Shown here in pieces: positions 19,001 through 26,708 of a DNA stretch of 64,000 nucleotides. The position numbers were made by a program, and so were the translations under genes. The notes under the pieces are model-generated. The model was not told the DNA's origin. It saw only the letters and a list, made by a program, of their open reading frames with translations, and searched no databases. This stretch comes from Deltaproteobacteria bacterium (lineage in GTDB: Bacteria; Myxococcota; Kuafuiibacteriia; Kuafuiibacteriales; Kuafuiibacteriaceae). Positions within the stretch are counted from its first letter, which is position 1. Each line of letters starts with the position of its first letter. The stretch spans positions 2,532,001 through 2,596,000 of the forward strand of contig JADJBV010000001.1 of the NCBI GenBank assembly GCA_016703535.1, given 5' to 3'.

Positions 19001-22000
19001 GGTTCACGTCCTTCAGGGTGTGGTCGTAGATCTCGGCGACCCGGCGCCGCAGCGCCACCGCCAGATCGTGGACCTCCACCTGATCGACCTCGTCCAAATA
19101 AAACGCGGCCAGATCCTCCATCAGCCCATTTTCGCGGGCCAGGCGCTCGAGTCGGGAGCGGGCCCCTTCGTCAGCCAGGTCTTCTTTGGCGGCCCGGCTG
19201 GCGTAGGTGAAGGCGTGCTCCGGCCTGGCCAAGCGCTCCTCGTAGACCTCGGCGATCTTGGCAAAGAAGGCCCGGCGATCGGCGGGGGCCTTGCTGGCGG
19301 CGGCTTGGGTGTCGAGGCAGCCGATCAACTCTTCGTAGGCGCCGGTCTCCAGGTAGACCGGAGCCAAAGCGGCGGCGGCGTCGGCGCGGGCTTCGCCACC
19401 TTCTTTGATGATCGCGGCCAAGCCGGCGATGGCCCCCGGATCGTCCTTTCGGGCCTGGAGCGCCGCGGCAAAGGCGCCGACCGCGTTTTTCGGATCCCGC
19501 AGCCGGTCCCGGTACAAGGTGCCGAGGCGCAAGTAAACTTGCGCTTTTTCGTCGGGCCGCCGGGCCAATTGGGCCTCGGCCGCCAACACTTGGGCCAGGT
19601 GATCGAGGCGCCCCGAAGACTCACAGAGGGCCGCCATCCGCTTCAGCGTGCCGAGGTCCCGAGGGTCGAGCTGGATCATGGCCCCCAGGGCCTCAAAAGC
19701 GCCGTCGGGATCCTTCAGATCCCCTTCCATCCGTTCGGCGATCTGGCCCCAGAGCAACTTCTGTTGGCCGACGTCCCCTTCGGCCAAACGCAACATGCCG
19801 CGGTAGACCTGAACCAAAGCCGCGGCGTCGCCGGTGCGACGGTGGATCCGCTCCAACGCCGTCAAGGCCGAGGCGTCGTCGGGGACCATCGCCAAGACCC
19901 GGTTGTAAAAGGGCACCGCCGATTCGCCGCGCTCCAAGACGGTGTCGTAGATGTGGGCGGTCCGCCGGGCCAGACGCAGGGCCAACTCGCCGTCGGGCAA
20001 GGACGGCAAGGCGCTCCCGTAGAGCTCGGCCAGCTCTTCTTCGTGATCGGCAATGGTCGCCAGGCGCTCCAAGGCGCTGGCCAAGTTGCCGTCGGTCGGG
20101 AACTCACCGTAGGCCCGGGTCAGGGCCAAAAACGCCATGTCCGGCTGTTCCAGGGCCTTTTCGTAGATCTGGGCGATCTCGACCAACAGAGCCTTTCGGG
20201 CCTCCGGATCTTTGGCCGCGACGATGCGGGCCTCTTTGGCCGCCACCACCTTCAGGGCCTGGCCTCGGGCGGCCCAGTGGGCCTCGGACAAACTCGCCGC
20301 CTCGGCCGCCAGCTCGGGCCGAGCGCCTTTTTCGGTCTCGATCAACTCGTCGATCGCCGCCAAGGCCTGATCTTGAGTGGGCCCTTCACCCGACTCGAGG
20401 ACCGCCGCGAAGGCCGCCAAAGCGCCTCGGGGATCTTCCAGGGCGTTGCGCCGCAAGAGGCCGAGCCGCAGCAAAAAATGCGCGCGGGTCTGGCCTTCGC
20501 TGGCCCCGATTTCCTCGAGCAGGATCCGGCCCAGGTCGGCGTAGGACCGGGTTTCGGTGTAGATCACGTCCAGCCGCAACAACGCGTCCGGATCTTTGGG
20601 GGCCAGGTGCAGCACCGCCTCGTAGGCCTTCGCCGCTTGGGTCCGATCGCCCAACTTCTCTTCGAAGACCCGAGCCGACTGGCGCAGGAGTTGGGCCCGG
20701 GCCGCCGGTTCGGTGGCCAGGACCGCCCTCGCCTTCAGGATCTCCACCAACTCTCGGGCCTCGCCGCCTTTGGTGTAGAGCCGCTCCAAGGCCAACAGGG
20801 GCTGGATATCTTCGGGGGACTCGTCGGAGGCTTTTTTCCAGGCCTCGAGGGCCCGAGCCCGATCCCGCAAGACGGTCTCGTAGTAGTCGGCGATCTTGGC
20901 GCGCAGCACCCGGCGCTCGGGGGCCACGAACGGGAAGGCCTCGGCCTGATCTTCGAAGATCCCGATCAGCTCCTCGACCGAACCCGACATCTTGCCGAGC
21001 CGCTCCAAGGCCTCACCGAGCTCAGGTCGGCTCGGCGCCTCTTTGTAGGCCCGGGCCGCGGCCTGAAAGGCCCGATCCAACTTGCCGAGCCGCTCTTCGT
21101 AGATGGAGCGGATCGCCACCAGCCGCTCCACCCGCTCCCCCGGATCGGCCGAGGCCGCCGCCAAGATCTCGTAGGCCTCCACCAAGTGAGCCCAGTCGCC
21201 CGCCGCCCGGTAGACCGGCTCGAGGGCCAAGGCCGCCTCGGGCGCGGCCTTTCCATTCAATAGACTCTCCAGACCCGAGCGGGCGCCGTGATGTTCGGGC
21301 AACACCAAAAGTGCACCCTTGTAGGCCTCGATCGCCTGGGGGAGTTGGTTGAGGCCGGTCAAGATCTCGGCCAAACGGACCTGGGTCGCGGCCCGCTGCA
21401 GCGGCTCTTCGATGAGCAGCGCTTCGGCCTGCAGCACCTCGGCCAACTTGGGCATCTGGCCCTGGGTCTCGTAAAAACGCTCCAGCTCCTGGAAGGTGGA
21501 GCGATCCCGCGGATCCTCCTGGCGCGCCCGCTCCATCGCCAAGATCGCTCGGGGCAGATCTTCGGCGGCCTCCTCGAAGATCGCCGCGGCTCGTTTGTAG
21601 AAGGCGACCCGCTCGGCGGTTTCGGTGGAAGCTTCGGCCCGGGCCAACAAGACCGCGCCCAAAGCCCCGGGGTTGTCGCCGGCGGCGGTCAGGCGCTCCA
21701 AGGCCTCGAGGGCCTCCCGATCCCCGGGGACCAAGGTCAACAACTTCTCCCAAGCGCTTTTGGCTTTGCCGGGCGAGGCCGCGGCGCCGTCGTAGAGCTG
21801 GGCCAACTCCCGGGACAAGGCGGCGTCGGGCCCGCTGCTGTCGGCGGTGTCCTCCAACATCTGAGCCAACTCTTTGGGGCGATTGGCCCGCAAAGCGACC
21901 CGAGTGAGTTCGACCCGGCCGCCCTGATCGATCAAGCCCTCGCGGAAGGCTCGGGCCAGGGTCTCGTAGGCCCCGCCCAGCTGATCGAGGCCCTCTTCTT

Positions 22001-25000
22001 CGACCTTGGCGATCTTGCCGTAGAGGGTGCGGCGACGCTCCGGCTCCCGGACCCCGGCCAGTTGGCTCTCCAGGGCCAAGACCTGATCCCGGGGGCGCCC
22101 GGTGGCCGCGTACACCGGCTCGAGCAGCTCACCGGCCTTGGGGCGGAGCTCGGGGTGTTCGAGCAAAGACTCCAGGCCCTTCACGGCTTGGGATTGGTCG
22201 GGCCGCAAGCTCAAGGCCCGGTGATAACGTTGGAGCGACTCTTTGGGATCCGAGAGGAACAGGCGCAACACGTCGCCCGCTTTGGCTTCGGTGGCCGCTT
22301 GGATCTCGGGATCCGCCGAGGCGTCCCGCAAGCGATCGAGCACCGACACCAGCTCTCGGTGCCGGTTTTCTCGCTCCAAGACCTCGGCCAACTTGGCCAA
22401 GGCGGTGCCCTCTTTGGGCTCGACCGCCAACACTTCCCGGTAGGCCTCGACCGCCCCGGCCGCGTCGTTCAGGTGTTTGTCGCGGATCGCGGCCAAGGCC
22501 AGGCCGAGTTGAGCCTTGGCGGCCTTGTCGTCGGCCCGAGCCATCCGGTCGTGGAGCAAGCGGGCCAACTCTTCGTAGCGTTGTTCCCGGCCGAGCAAAC
22601 GCTCCAAGGCCGCGATCGCCCCGGCGTTGGCGCCGTCGGCCGAGAGGGCCTTTTGGTACCAGTCGATCGCCGAACCCAAGTTGCCCAGCTGGGTCTCGAA
22701 CAACTCGGCCAACGACGAGGCCGACTGGGACAAGACGTCCCGGGGCAGTTCGGTGCGGTTCAGGATCCGCTCGAAGACCTCGGCCACCCGCTGGGGCTGG
22801 CGAGTTTCGGCGCCCAGGCGCAAGAGCGCGTCCCGCAGCTCTTCGCTGCCCGGATCGTGGGCCACGCCGATCGCCACGAACTCGAAGGCCTCCTGCAGAT
22901 TGTCGAGGCGCCCTTCGGCGAGTTGAGCGGCCCGCCGCGCCAGATCCCGCTTCTTTTTGGGATCGGCCTCATCGGCGACCAACACCCGCAGCGCTTCGAG
23001 CTGCCTTTGATAGTGCCCACGTTGGGCGTAGACCGGCTCGAGGGCTCGGGCGATCGATGGCGCCGACACACCCTCCTCGAGCAATCGGGTCAGGGCCGGC
23101 ACCACGTCTTCGGTGTCGGCGGCCCGGGCCAGTACCTCCAGGTACAGCTCGGCCCCTTCGTCCTTTCGGCCCAGGGTCTCGACCAACAAGCGGGCCCGAC
23201 GGATCTGGAGCCCGGACAAGGCCGCCGGCGACTCGGCGAAGGCTTCCCGGCGCACCAAGATCTGCTCTTGGGCCTCAAACTGGCCCTTCTTCCGGTAGAG
23301 GTCGTCGAGGGAAGCCAAGGCGCTCGAGTGATCGGGCACCTTCTCCAGCACCCGATTGAACATCTGGATCGCGCCATCCAGATCGCCCAACTCCCGATCG
23401 AGGACGTCGGCGATCTTGGCCAACAAGAGCGGCTCCTGGGCCGGATCCGAGTTGCGGTGGAGTTGGCTCTTCAACATCTCCACCAAGGCCGCCGGATCGT
23501 CCTGCTGCCGCAACAAACGCTCCAGCGCGTCGTGGACGGTGGTGTTCTCCGGATCTTGTTCGAGGGCCTTTCGATAGGCCCGAATGGCGTCGGCCGGCCG
23601 GGGCAACTTGCCGTCGTAGATCTTGGCGGCGGCGATGTAGAGCTCGACCGATCGAGGCCCGGTCCGCTTTTCGGCGGCCGCCACGTAGGCGTCGGCCAAG
23701 GCGTGATATCGGCCCAAGGCTTCGGCCAACGCCTCCAGCTTGGCCCGAGATCCGGTCGCGCCCGGATCCAGCTCGAAGATCTGCCGGTGCACCGAAAAGG
23801 CCTCTTCCCGGCTGACCTCGGCGGCGACCTCGGCCATCTCTGAGAGGACCTTGAGCCGCGAAAACAGATCGGGGCAGTCGTCGAGCAGGACCTTCAAAAC
23901 CCCCAGCAACAGCGGCTGCTCCCGAGCGTCCTTGTAGAGGGCCCTCAAGGCGCTGGCGGCCAAGAAGTTGGAGGGCTGGATGACCAACACCGCCTCGAAG
24001 TGGGCCCGGGCCCGGGCCGAGTCCCCGAGCATCTCGGCGTAGAGCCGGCCCAACTCCAGGTGACTTTCGGTGCGGGCGTATTCTTCGGTGATCGCCGCCA
24101 GGTGGGCTTCCAAGATCTGAGCCCGATCGGCGTGCCTCCCCTCTTCGCCCAAGATCCCCGCGGCGCGGCTGACCGCTCCTCGGTGACCCGGCTGGATGGC
24201 CAAGGCCCTTCGATAGGCCGCGACGATGTTGGCGTGGGCCTCGGGAGACTCGGGTGCGGCCTCGAGCAAGTGGGCGACCCGCAGCAAGATCTCCACCTTG
24301 ATCGCCGGGTCTTTGACCCCTTGGGCCATGCCGTTCAGCTTCTTGACCAAATCCTCGAGCCGCCCTTGCTGCACGTGGGTGGTCTCGATGAAACGCAGCG
24401 CCGGCGGGTAACCGGGGCTGAGCAACAAACAACGATCCAGGTATTCGTCGGCCCGGATCGGATTTTTGCCGTACTCGTGGAAGAGTTCGGCGGCCCGCAA
24501 GTAAAGTTGCGCGGCCTTCCGCTTGTCCCTTGCTTCGAAGCCCTCGTCCCTGAAGGCCGCGGCCCGGGACTCCCACTCGTTTTTGATGTGGGCCAGCTCG
24601 TCGAGTTTGCTGAGGGCCTCTTGATCCCCCAGAGCCCGGGCCTGCTCCAGGCAAGCTTCGGCCAACTTGTGTTCGGCCGCGTGGGAGAGGAGCCGCACGC
24701 CCAAGAGGCGATAGGCCTCGGCGATGGCCCGCACCTTCTCGGGCGGCGCTGCACCTTGTTCTTCGCCCAATACCGCCCGGGCCTCGTCCTCGAGGACCTG
24801 TTTGGCGTCGGCCCACCGTTCTTCGGCGGTGAAGATCGCCCGGGCCCGCTCCAAGACGTCGAGGCGGCTCGGGTCCCGCTCGTAAGCGGTCCGCAGGGCG
24901 AGGAGCGCCCGATCGACCTGGCGCAGCTTTTCGTGGCTGATCTGGGCCAGCTCGATCCACAACTCGGGCTGTTCGTGATCCGGCAATAAGGTCGCGGCCC

Positions 25001-25433
25001 GCTCCAAAAGATCGGCGGCCTCTTCGTGGCGGCCCGCCTCCAGGCAGATCGCGCGCAGGGCGTCCAAGGCGTCGACCGACTCGGGATCCGAAGCCAAGAC
25101 CCGCCGAAAGAACGGCTCGGCTCGGCTCCCGTCGCCCAACTTTTCCAGCCACAAGAGGCCGGCCGACAACATCATGCGGCGGCCCAACTCGGCCTCGGGC
25201 GCGCGGATCGCAGCGCCGGCGTACAACGCGGCCAACTCGCTCCAACGTTCGCCGGCGACCAGCTCCGCTTCGATCCCGGCCAGACGTTCGGCGTCGAGGA
25301 TCCCCTCGCCATCGAGGGCCCGGGCCAACACGCCCCCCTCCGCCCGGGGATCGGGGCTGGGCGTGTCCCTGCTCACGTCACCTGGGACTGACCCCTGCTG
25401 GGGTGCTGCATCCGCCCTCAACTCCTCCGACAT
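13005..25433 (-). CDS. gltI: Giant TPR protein, GltI/AgmK-like
   Basis: A single 4142-residue frame. After about 60 residues come roughly fifty tandem units of about 70 residues, each two TPR-like helical hairpins with recurring LExLY..gr..eLvevLe, Aei(y)E..lgd...Ai.aY and vL.l.P.d..AL cores. The last 340 or so residues (starting near ALTDTLWQDYV) are not TPR and form a separate domain. No signal peptide or TM segment is present, so it should be cytoplasmic. M. xanthus GltI (AgmK) is a similarly huge cytoplasmic TPR protein (about 3800 residues) of the gliding complex, encoded beside GltJ and GltH. Size, TPR content and synteny support this call. ATG at 25433 is the only sensible start. Confidence 0.85.
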   Translation of the reverse strand: MSEELRADAAPQQGSVPGDVSRDTPSPDPRAEGGVLARALDGEGILDAERLAGIEAELVAGERWSELAALYAGAAIRAPEAELGRRMMLSAGLLWLEKLGDGSRAEPFFRRVLASDPESVDALDALRAICLEAGRHEEAADLLERAATLLPDHEQPELWIELAQISHEKLRQVDRALLALRTAYERDPSRLDVLERARAIFTAEERWADAKQVLEDEARAVLGEEQGAAPPEKVRAIAEAYRLLGVRLLSHAAEHKLAEACLEQARALGDQEALSKLDELAHIKNEWESRAAAFRDEGFEARDKRKAAQLYLRAAELFHEYGKNPIRADEYLDRCLLLSPGYPPALRFIETTHVQQGRLEDLVKKLNGMAQGVKDPAIKVEILLRVAHLLEAAPESPEAHANIVAAYRRALAIQPGHRGAVSRAAGILGEEGRHADRAQILEAHLAAITEEYARTESHLELGRLYAEMLGDSARARAHFEAVLVIQPSNFLAASALRALYKDAREQPLLLGVLKVLLDDCPDLFSRLKVLSEMAEVAAEVSREEAFSVHRQIFELDPGATGSRAKLEALAEALGRYHALADAYVAAAEKRTGPRSVELYIAAAKIYDGKLPRPADAIRAYRKALEQDPENTTVHDALERLLRQQDDPAALVEMLKSQLHRNSDPAQEPLLLAKIADVLDRELGDLDGAIQMFNRVLEKVPDHSSALASLDDLYRKKGQFEAQEQILVRREAFAESPAALSGLQIRRARLLVETLGRKDEGAELYLEVLARAADTEDVVPALTRLLEEGVSAPSIARALEPVYAQRGHYQRQLEALRVLVADEADPKKKRDLARRAAQLAEGRLDNLQEAFEFVAIGVAHDPGSEELRDALLRLGAETRQPQRVAEVFERILNRTELPRDVLSQSASSLAELFETQLGNLGSAIDWYQKALSADGANAGAIAALERLLGREQRYEELARLLHDRMARADDKAAKAQLGLALAAIRDKHLNDAAGAVEAYREVLAVEPKEGTALAKLAEVLERENRHRELVSVLDRLRDASADPEIQAATEAKAGDVLRLFLSDPKESLQRYHRALSLRPDQSQAVKGLESLLEHPELRPKAGELLEPVYAATGRPRDQVLALESQLAGVREPERRRTLYGKIAKVEEEGLDQLGGAYETLARAFREGLIDQGGRVELTRVALRANRPKELAQMLEDTADSSGPDAALSRELAQLYDGAAASPGKAKSAWEKLLTLVPGDREALEALERLTAAGDNPGALGAVLLARAEASTETAERVAFYKRAAAIFEEAAEDLPRAILAMERARQEDPRDRSTFQELERFYETQGQMPKLAEVLQAEALLIEEPLQRAATQVRLAEILTGLNQLPQAIEAYKGALLVLPEHHGARSGLESLLNGKAAPEAALALEPVYRAAGDWAHLVEAYEILAAASADPGERVERLVAIRSIYEERLGKLDRAFQAAARAYKEAPSRPELGEALERLGKMSGSVEELIGIFEDQAEAFPFVAPERRVLRAKIADYYETVLRDRARALEAWKKASDESPEDIQPLLALERLYTKGGEARELVEILKARAVLATEPAARAQLLRQSARVFEEKLGDRTQAAKAYEAVLHLAPKDPDALLRLDVIYTETRSYADLGRILLEEIGASEGQTRAHFLLRLGLLRRNALEDPRGALAAFAAVLESGEGPTQDQALAAIDELIETEKGARPELAAEAASLSEAHWAARGQALKVVAAKEARIVAAKDPEARKALLVEIAQIYEKALEQPDMAFLALTRAYGEFPTDGNLASALERLATIADHEEELAELYGSALPSLPDGELALRLARRTAHIYDTVLERGESAVPFYNRVLAMVPDDASALTALERIHRRTGDAAALVQVYRGMLRLAEGDVGQQKLLWGQIAERMEGDLKDPDGAFEALGAMIQLDPRDLGTLKRMAALCESSGRLDHLAQVLAAEAQLARRPDEKAQVYLRLGTLYRDRLRDPKNAVGAFAAALQARKDDPGAIAGLAAIIKEGGEARADAAAALAPVYLETGAYEELIGCLDTQAAASKAPADRRAFFAKIAEVYEERLARPEHAFTYASRAAKEDLADEGARSRLERLARENGLMEDLAAFYLDEVDQVEVHDLAVALRRRVAEIYDHTLKDVNRAIGEYKKILEVAPGDPDSLKALERLYRSAGSPAEQAEVYRRLIAQTEDPEGRVRLMRAFARLQAEDLKDLPGAIASLRRLLEVAPSDLDALQRLAKLCEAQGRASELADVLERLIGVAEAGSDAQIDAKVELAKVKATRLGDLGGSDALFVEALAARPQHEGARGFLEERFQDAVAEGHAAIALATGEMLSVAMRQAQEWQELIQVLGMRASLAASPQERAPLNYEIATLYRDRLREPELAFAKLSAAFIDAPGVGQLRQELEHLAKTLLMNEDLIDVLEQGLAAAPDSEVAQEIERRIAQLVEKDLGDKERAVTAWQRVLSRNPNDPEALSALDRLLQALGRWAALVEIIEKRAELAGDEIERRDHYLRLGAIWDERLSEKAEAIGWYRKARTLDPDHKEALSALSLLLDGQEAPDELDDVLSRLATVTKDPRSLVRLLVRRGELLAGPLDNPAAAIGIYEQVLQQDPANQAAPKALDGLYDKAGRYGELAELLERQLGLARDEKEVTRLQRRLGLVRGRLGSVDEAVRSFTEILKRNPNDVEALSALRKTYREAGRWEDLAATLKKLIPLQSDAEGVKSIRFELAEIYLSNLKQREEAIESAKRVLDVEPHTPAELMRLEEIFVATAAYGEAVKVMNARVEQAETTGGRIEILFEIAQVYEQRIHRRAGASAAYEKILSLEPTSRKAFDALSAIYEQNGDYKKLVELQNRRLEHTEEAEERRRLLFAIIDVQERWLGSPEMAFTAACRAFAEEGADQGAQALAERLAEETDNWEILTSVYEEQVEEVGAGRAVELRLRLGEIYLDKLKDPGPAETQLEHVLSMRPEDERARNLLLGIFEKAGRWSEVIGLLGDRVELSTTVESKIALFRQIAKIEEQHLKDIEGAISSLKRVLDLEPENAEALAELSRIFRAAEKWHPLLNVLQRRLELAYDQEEKKRLRFEIAGVWESGVEDPAHAIEAYGDVLALDEGFLPALKALERLYTQEERWSELVEVYERQVSLAEDGDEAILILTRIAAIHEEQFRSLADASRTLIRILEINPEHLPTVKSLERVWTASGDWANLVDAHLRHIELVKKPEDAVALYMAIGELYQDKLGQEEQAEEAFRQALAASPNSKEALKSLADLHERQGSWFNALEMLSSLAALLGASREAVEVHERIGKINQENLGETRAAKEAYARALEILPSSTPALHALRQMSADDGDYGEVITLYAQEAEFTDDNVERALLYQQAAEAALDRFDDGEQATRLYEKAKDADSKNIQVLRALSDLYFAEEAWKKSEDVLEKLVERLDRATDQEELCRSYYRLAYIAEKLGEDHTALKRYLESYELDATYLPTLEGLAAALLRVERWEDAQRVFQTILIQHKASLTDAEVVDLHFQIGELSMKLDQLDRAKKSFQKALALDSEHASTLRASAELSERLEEWDDAYDFRERLIRLLDGDEKYGALVDQAKLCQEKKKEPYGAIDAYVEARRLRPHEVSVLKALVQLYGETSQVPRVIEILTELAGVLTEPSERRKIYMQLAAVYSDHQRAPDKAVAALNEALDVDPNHLPAFQHIEQILADTRDWAGLEANYHRMIKRLPKEAKKQKMVLWKSLGDLYHQVLHSEENARVAYEVVLKLEPEAYEVQLQLAQLYAQKRELKPKAVQIYHDLAAKLPAKARGEPARRLFELYFELGQLDRAFCALSALVLMGHATEEEKRAYAGLLAKKAPANPSRALTDTLWQDYVLHPRCRSSLGVILSAMYRGAPQLFELGRTELDLKKKKELVDLTTGSKDPRAKLRYFSVWQQLAAAMHVGEMDHYLRAGTRDAPRMYPGAPAVLFAGDQHAAFQAMPPRLLIWTLARQMAAARPQLAPVRALAPEEVGAAIEGAIQLYSPPGSGIDLGLDKRLVKQWQEVLQRSLPERALKALREGVVTCLQNREMRQLPKFLEAAEHSASRAALLFAIDVQSVDRGLGESDQLVAVSLQDRKDALVLYMLSEDYFLLRDKLGLAIPPT

Positions 25434-25502
25434 TCGGCCCCGGACATTAGCCGGGACCAGGGGTTGCGTCTACACACCGAACCCCTTCCGCCGAGGGCCG
25501 GA

Positions 25503-26111
25503 CTAAAAGGTGTATTTGAAGGTCGGCATCACCGAGATGCCGATCCCGACGGCGGGTTTGGTCACCACGTGCACGCCGGCCTGGGCACCCAGGGAAAAGT
25601 GCCGGAGCTTGGCGAACCGCTCGAAGCCCACCAGCCCGGCGAAGGCCGGACCGTTGCCGCCGTAGTCGACGTCGTTGAAGCGGGCCGGGAGCCCCAGGGA
25701 GAACCCGGCCTCACCCCGGAGCCAGAGGAAGTTCCGTTCGGTGGTCAACAAGGCGAACTGGACCTTCAGCGAAGGGATCACGAAGAAGAGATCGCTCCGG
25801 GGGCTGGGCTCCCCTTCGGCGTCCGAGACGCCGGCGGCGATGGCGGTGACGCCGAGGCCGATGTTCAACACCGGCAACACGTCATAACCGGCGTAGAGGG
25901 CCACGATCGGCGACAGGCCGTAACGGCGTTCGTCGATCCGGTTCACGAAGAAGGTCAGGCCGGCGTGGCTCTCGATGAAGAAGCCCCGCTCGACGGCCCG
26001 GATCTGCTGGACCTTGGGGGCATCTTCACCGGCGGTGTCGGCCGCCAAGGCGTTGGACCACCCGGGGAGGCCGAGCAGGATGGCGGCACAGACCGAAGCA
26101 AGGCGCGACAT
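25503..26111 (-). CDS. gltH: GltH/CglE-like outer-membrane beta-barrel motility protein
   Basis: A 202-residue protein with a signal peptide (about 1-23, ending NALAA), then a short acidic spacer and alternating hydrophobic beta-strands ending in a terminal aromatic residue (FKYTF), as expected of a small outer-membrane barrel. VERGFFIESHAGLTFFVN, ALYAGYDVLPVLNIGLG and LTTERNFLWLRGEAGF look like the family annotated as adventurous-gliding protein CglE/GltH in myxobacteria. It sits 69 bp upstream of gltI on the same strand, matching the M. xanthus gltH-gltI-gltJ order. The symbol rests on synteny plus fold; it could be a paralogue such as GltA, GltB or CglE. Confidence 0.7.
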   Translation of the reverse strand: MSRLASVCAAILLGLPGWSNALAADTAGEDAPKVQQIRAVERGFFIESHAGLTFFVNRIDERRYGLSPIVALYAGYDVLPVLNIGLGVTAIAAGVSDAEGEPSPRSDLFFVIPSLKVQFALLTTERNFLWLRGEAGFSLGLPARFNDVDYGGNGPAFAGLVGFERFAKLRHFSLGAQAGVHVVTKPAVGIGISVMPTFKYTF

Positions 26112-26147
26112 CGGCGAGCCGGAACTTGGCCTGTAAAGGGACCGCCG

Positions 26148-26708
26148 TCAACTCTTGACCAGCTTGGAGACGGTACGGAAAGCGTCGGTCCCAGCCCCGC
26201 CCAGGAGGTCGAAGAGGACCGTCTCGGTGGAGGTCAGGATCGCCCCGGCGCGTTCGGCCAGCCCCTTGCCGATCCCAAAGTTCTCGACGGTTCGAGAGGC
26301 GATCCCGTCGCTGAGCAGGTGGACCCGGTGGGTCGCGGTCAACGCCCGCACCGACTGGTAAACGCAGATATGGGCCTCCATCCCGGCCACCAGGATCGTC
26401 TTTTTGCCGCTTTCTTCGATCGCCTGGGCCAAGGCCGGTTCCCCCAAGACGCTGAAGCTGGTTTTCGGCAGCGGGGTCACCGGGCCCAAAACCTCTCGGA
26501 GGGCCGGCACCGTGGGACCCAGACCCTGGGGATATTGTTCGGAGACCAACACCTGAAACGGCAACACACTCCGGGCCGACAGCAGCCGCCCCAAGTTCTT
26601 GAGCATGGTGCCGTAGAGCCCGGGCTCCATCGCCGGCGCCAGCTTCTCCTGGACGTCGATGATCAGGAGCAACAGGTCTTCGCTCTTCAGCTCCAGCTCA
26701 GATGGCAT
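26148..26708 (-). CDS. Isochorismatase-family cysteine hydrolase
   Basis: A 186-residue enzyme with the family triad: Asp18 in LIIDVQEKL, Lys82 in LPKTSFS and Cys115 in MEAHICV. The length and the FSVLGEP motif fit the YcaC-like subgroup, whose physiological substrates are mostly unknown. The ATG at 26708 overlaps the stop of the ThDP enzyme gene by 11 bp and has AGGGGG upstream; a GTG at 26717 would add three residues. The coupling suggests that it acts in the same pathway as the ThDP enzyme. gltH follows 36 bp downstream, so gltH may be read from this operon. Confidence 0.85.
   Translation of the reverse strand: MPSELELKSEDLLLLIIDVQEKLAPAMEPGLYGTMLKNLGRLLSARSVLPFQVLVSEQYPQGLGPTVPALREVLGPVTPLPKTSFSVLGEPALAQAIEESGKKTILVAGMEAHICVYQSVRALTATHRVHLLSDGIASRTVENFGIGKGLAERAGAILTSTETVLFDLLGGAGTDAFRTVSKLVKS

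Noticed and set aside
19020..23843. Two long plus-strand frames (747 and 851 codons) opposite gltI
   Set aside because: Antisense frames of the repetitive GC-rich TPR gene; their periodic Gly/Leu/Gln composition mirrors the TPR codons.
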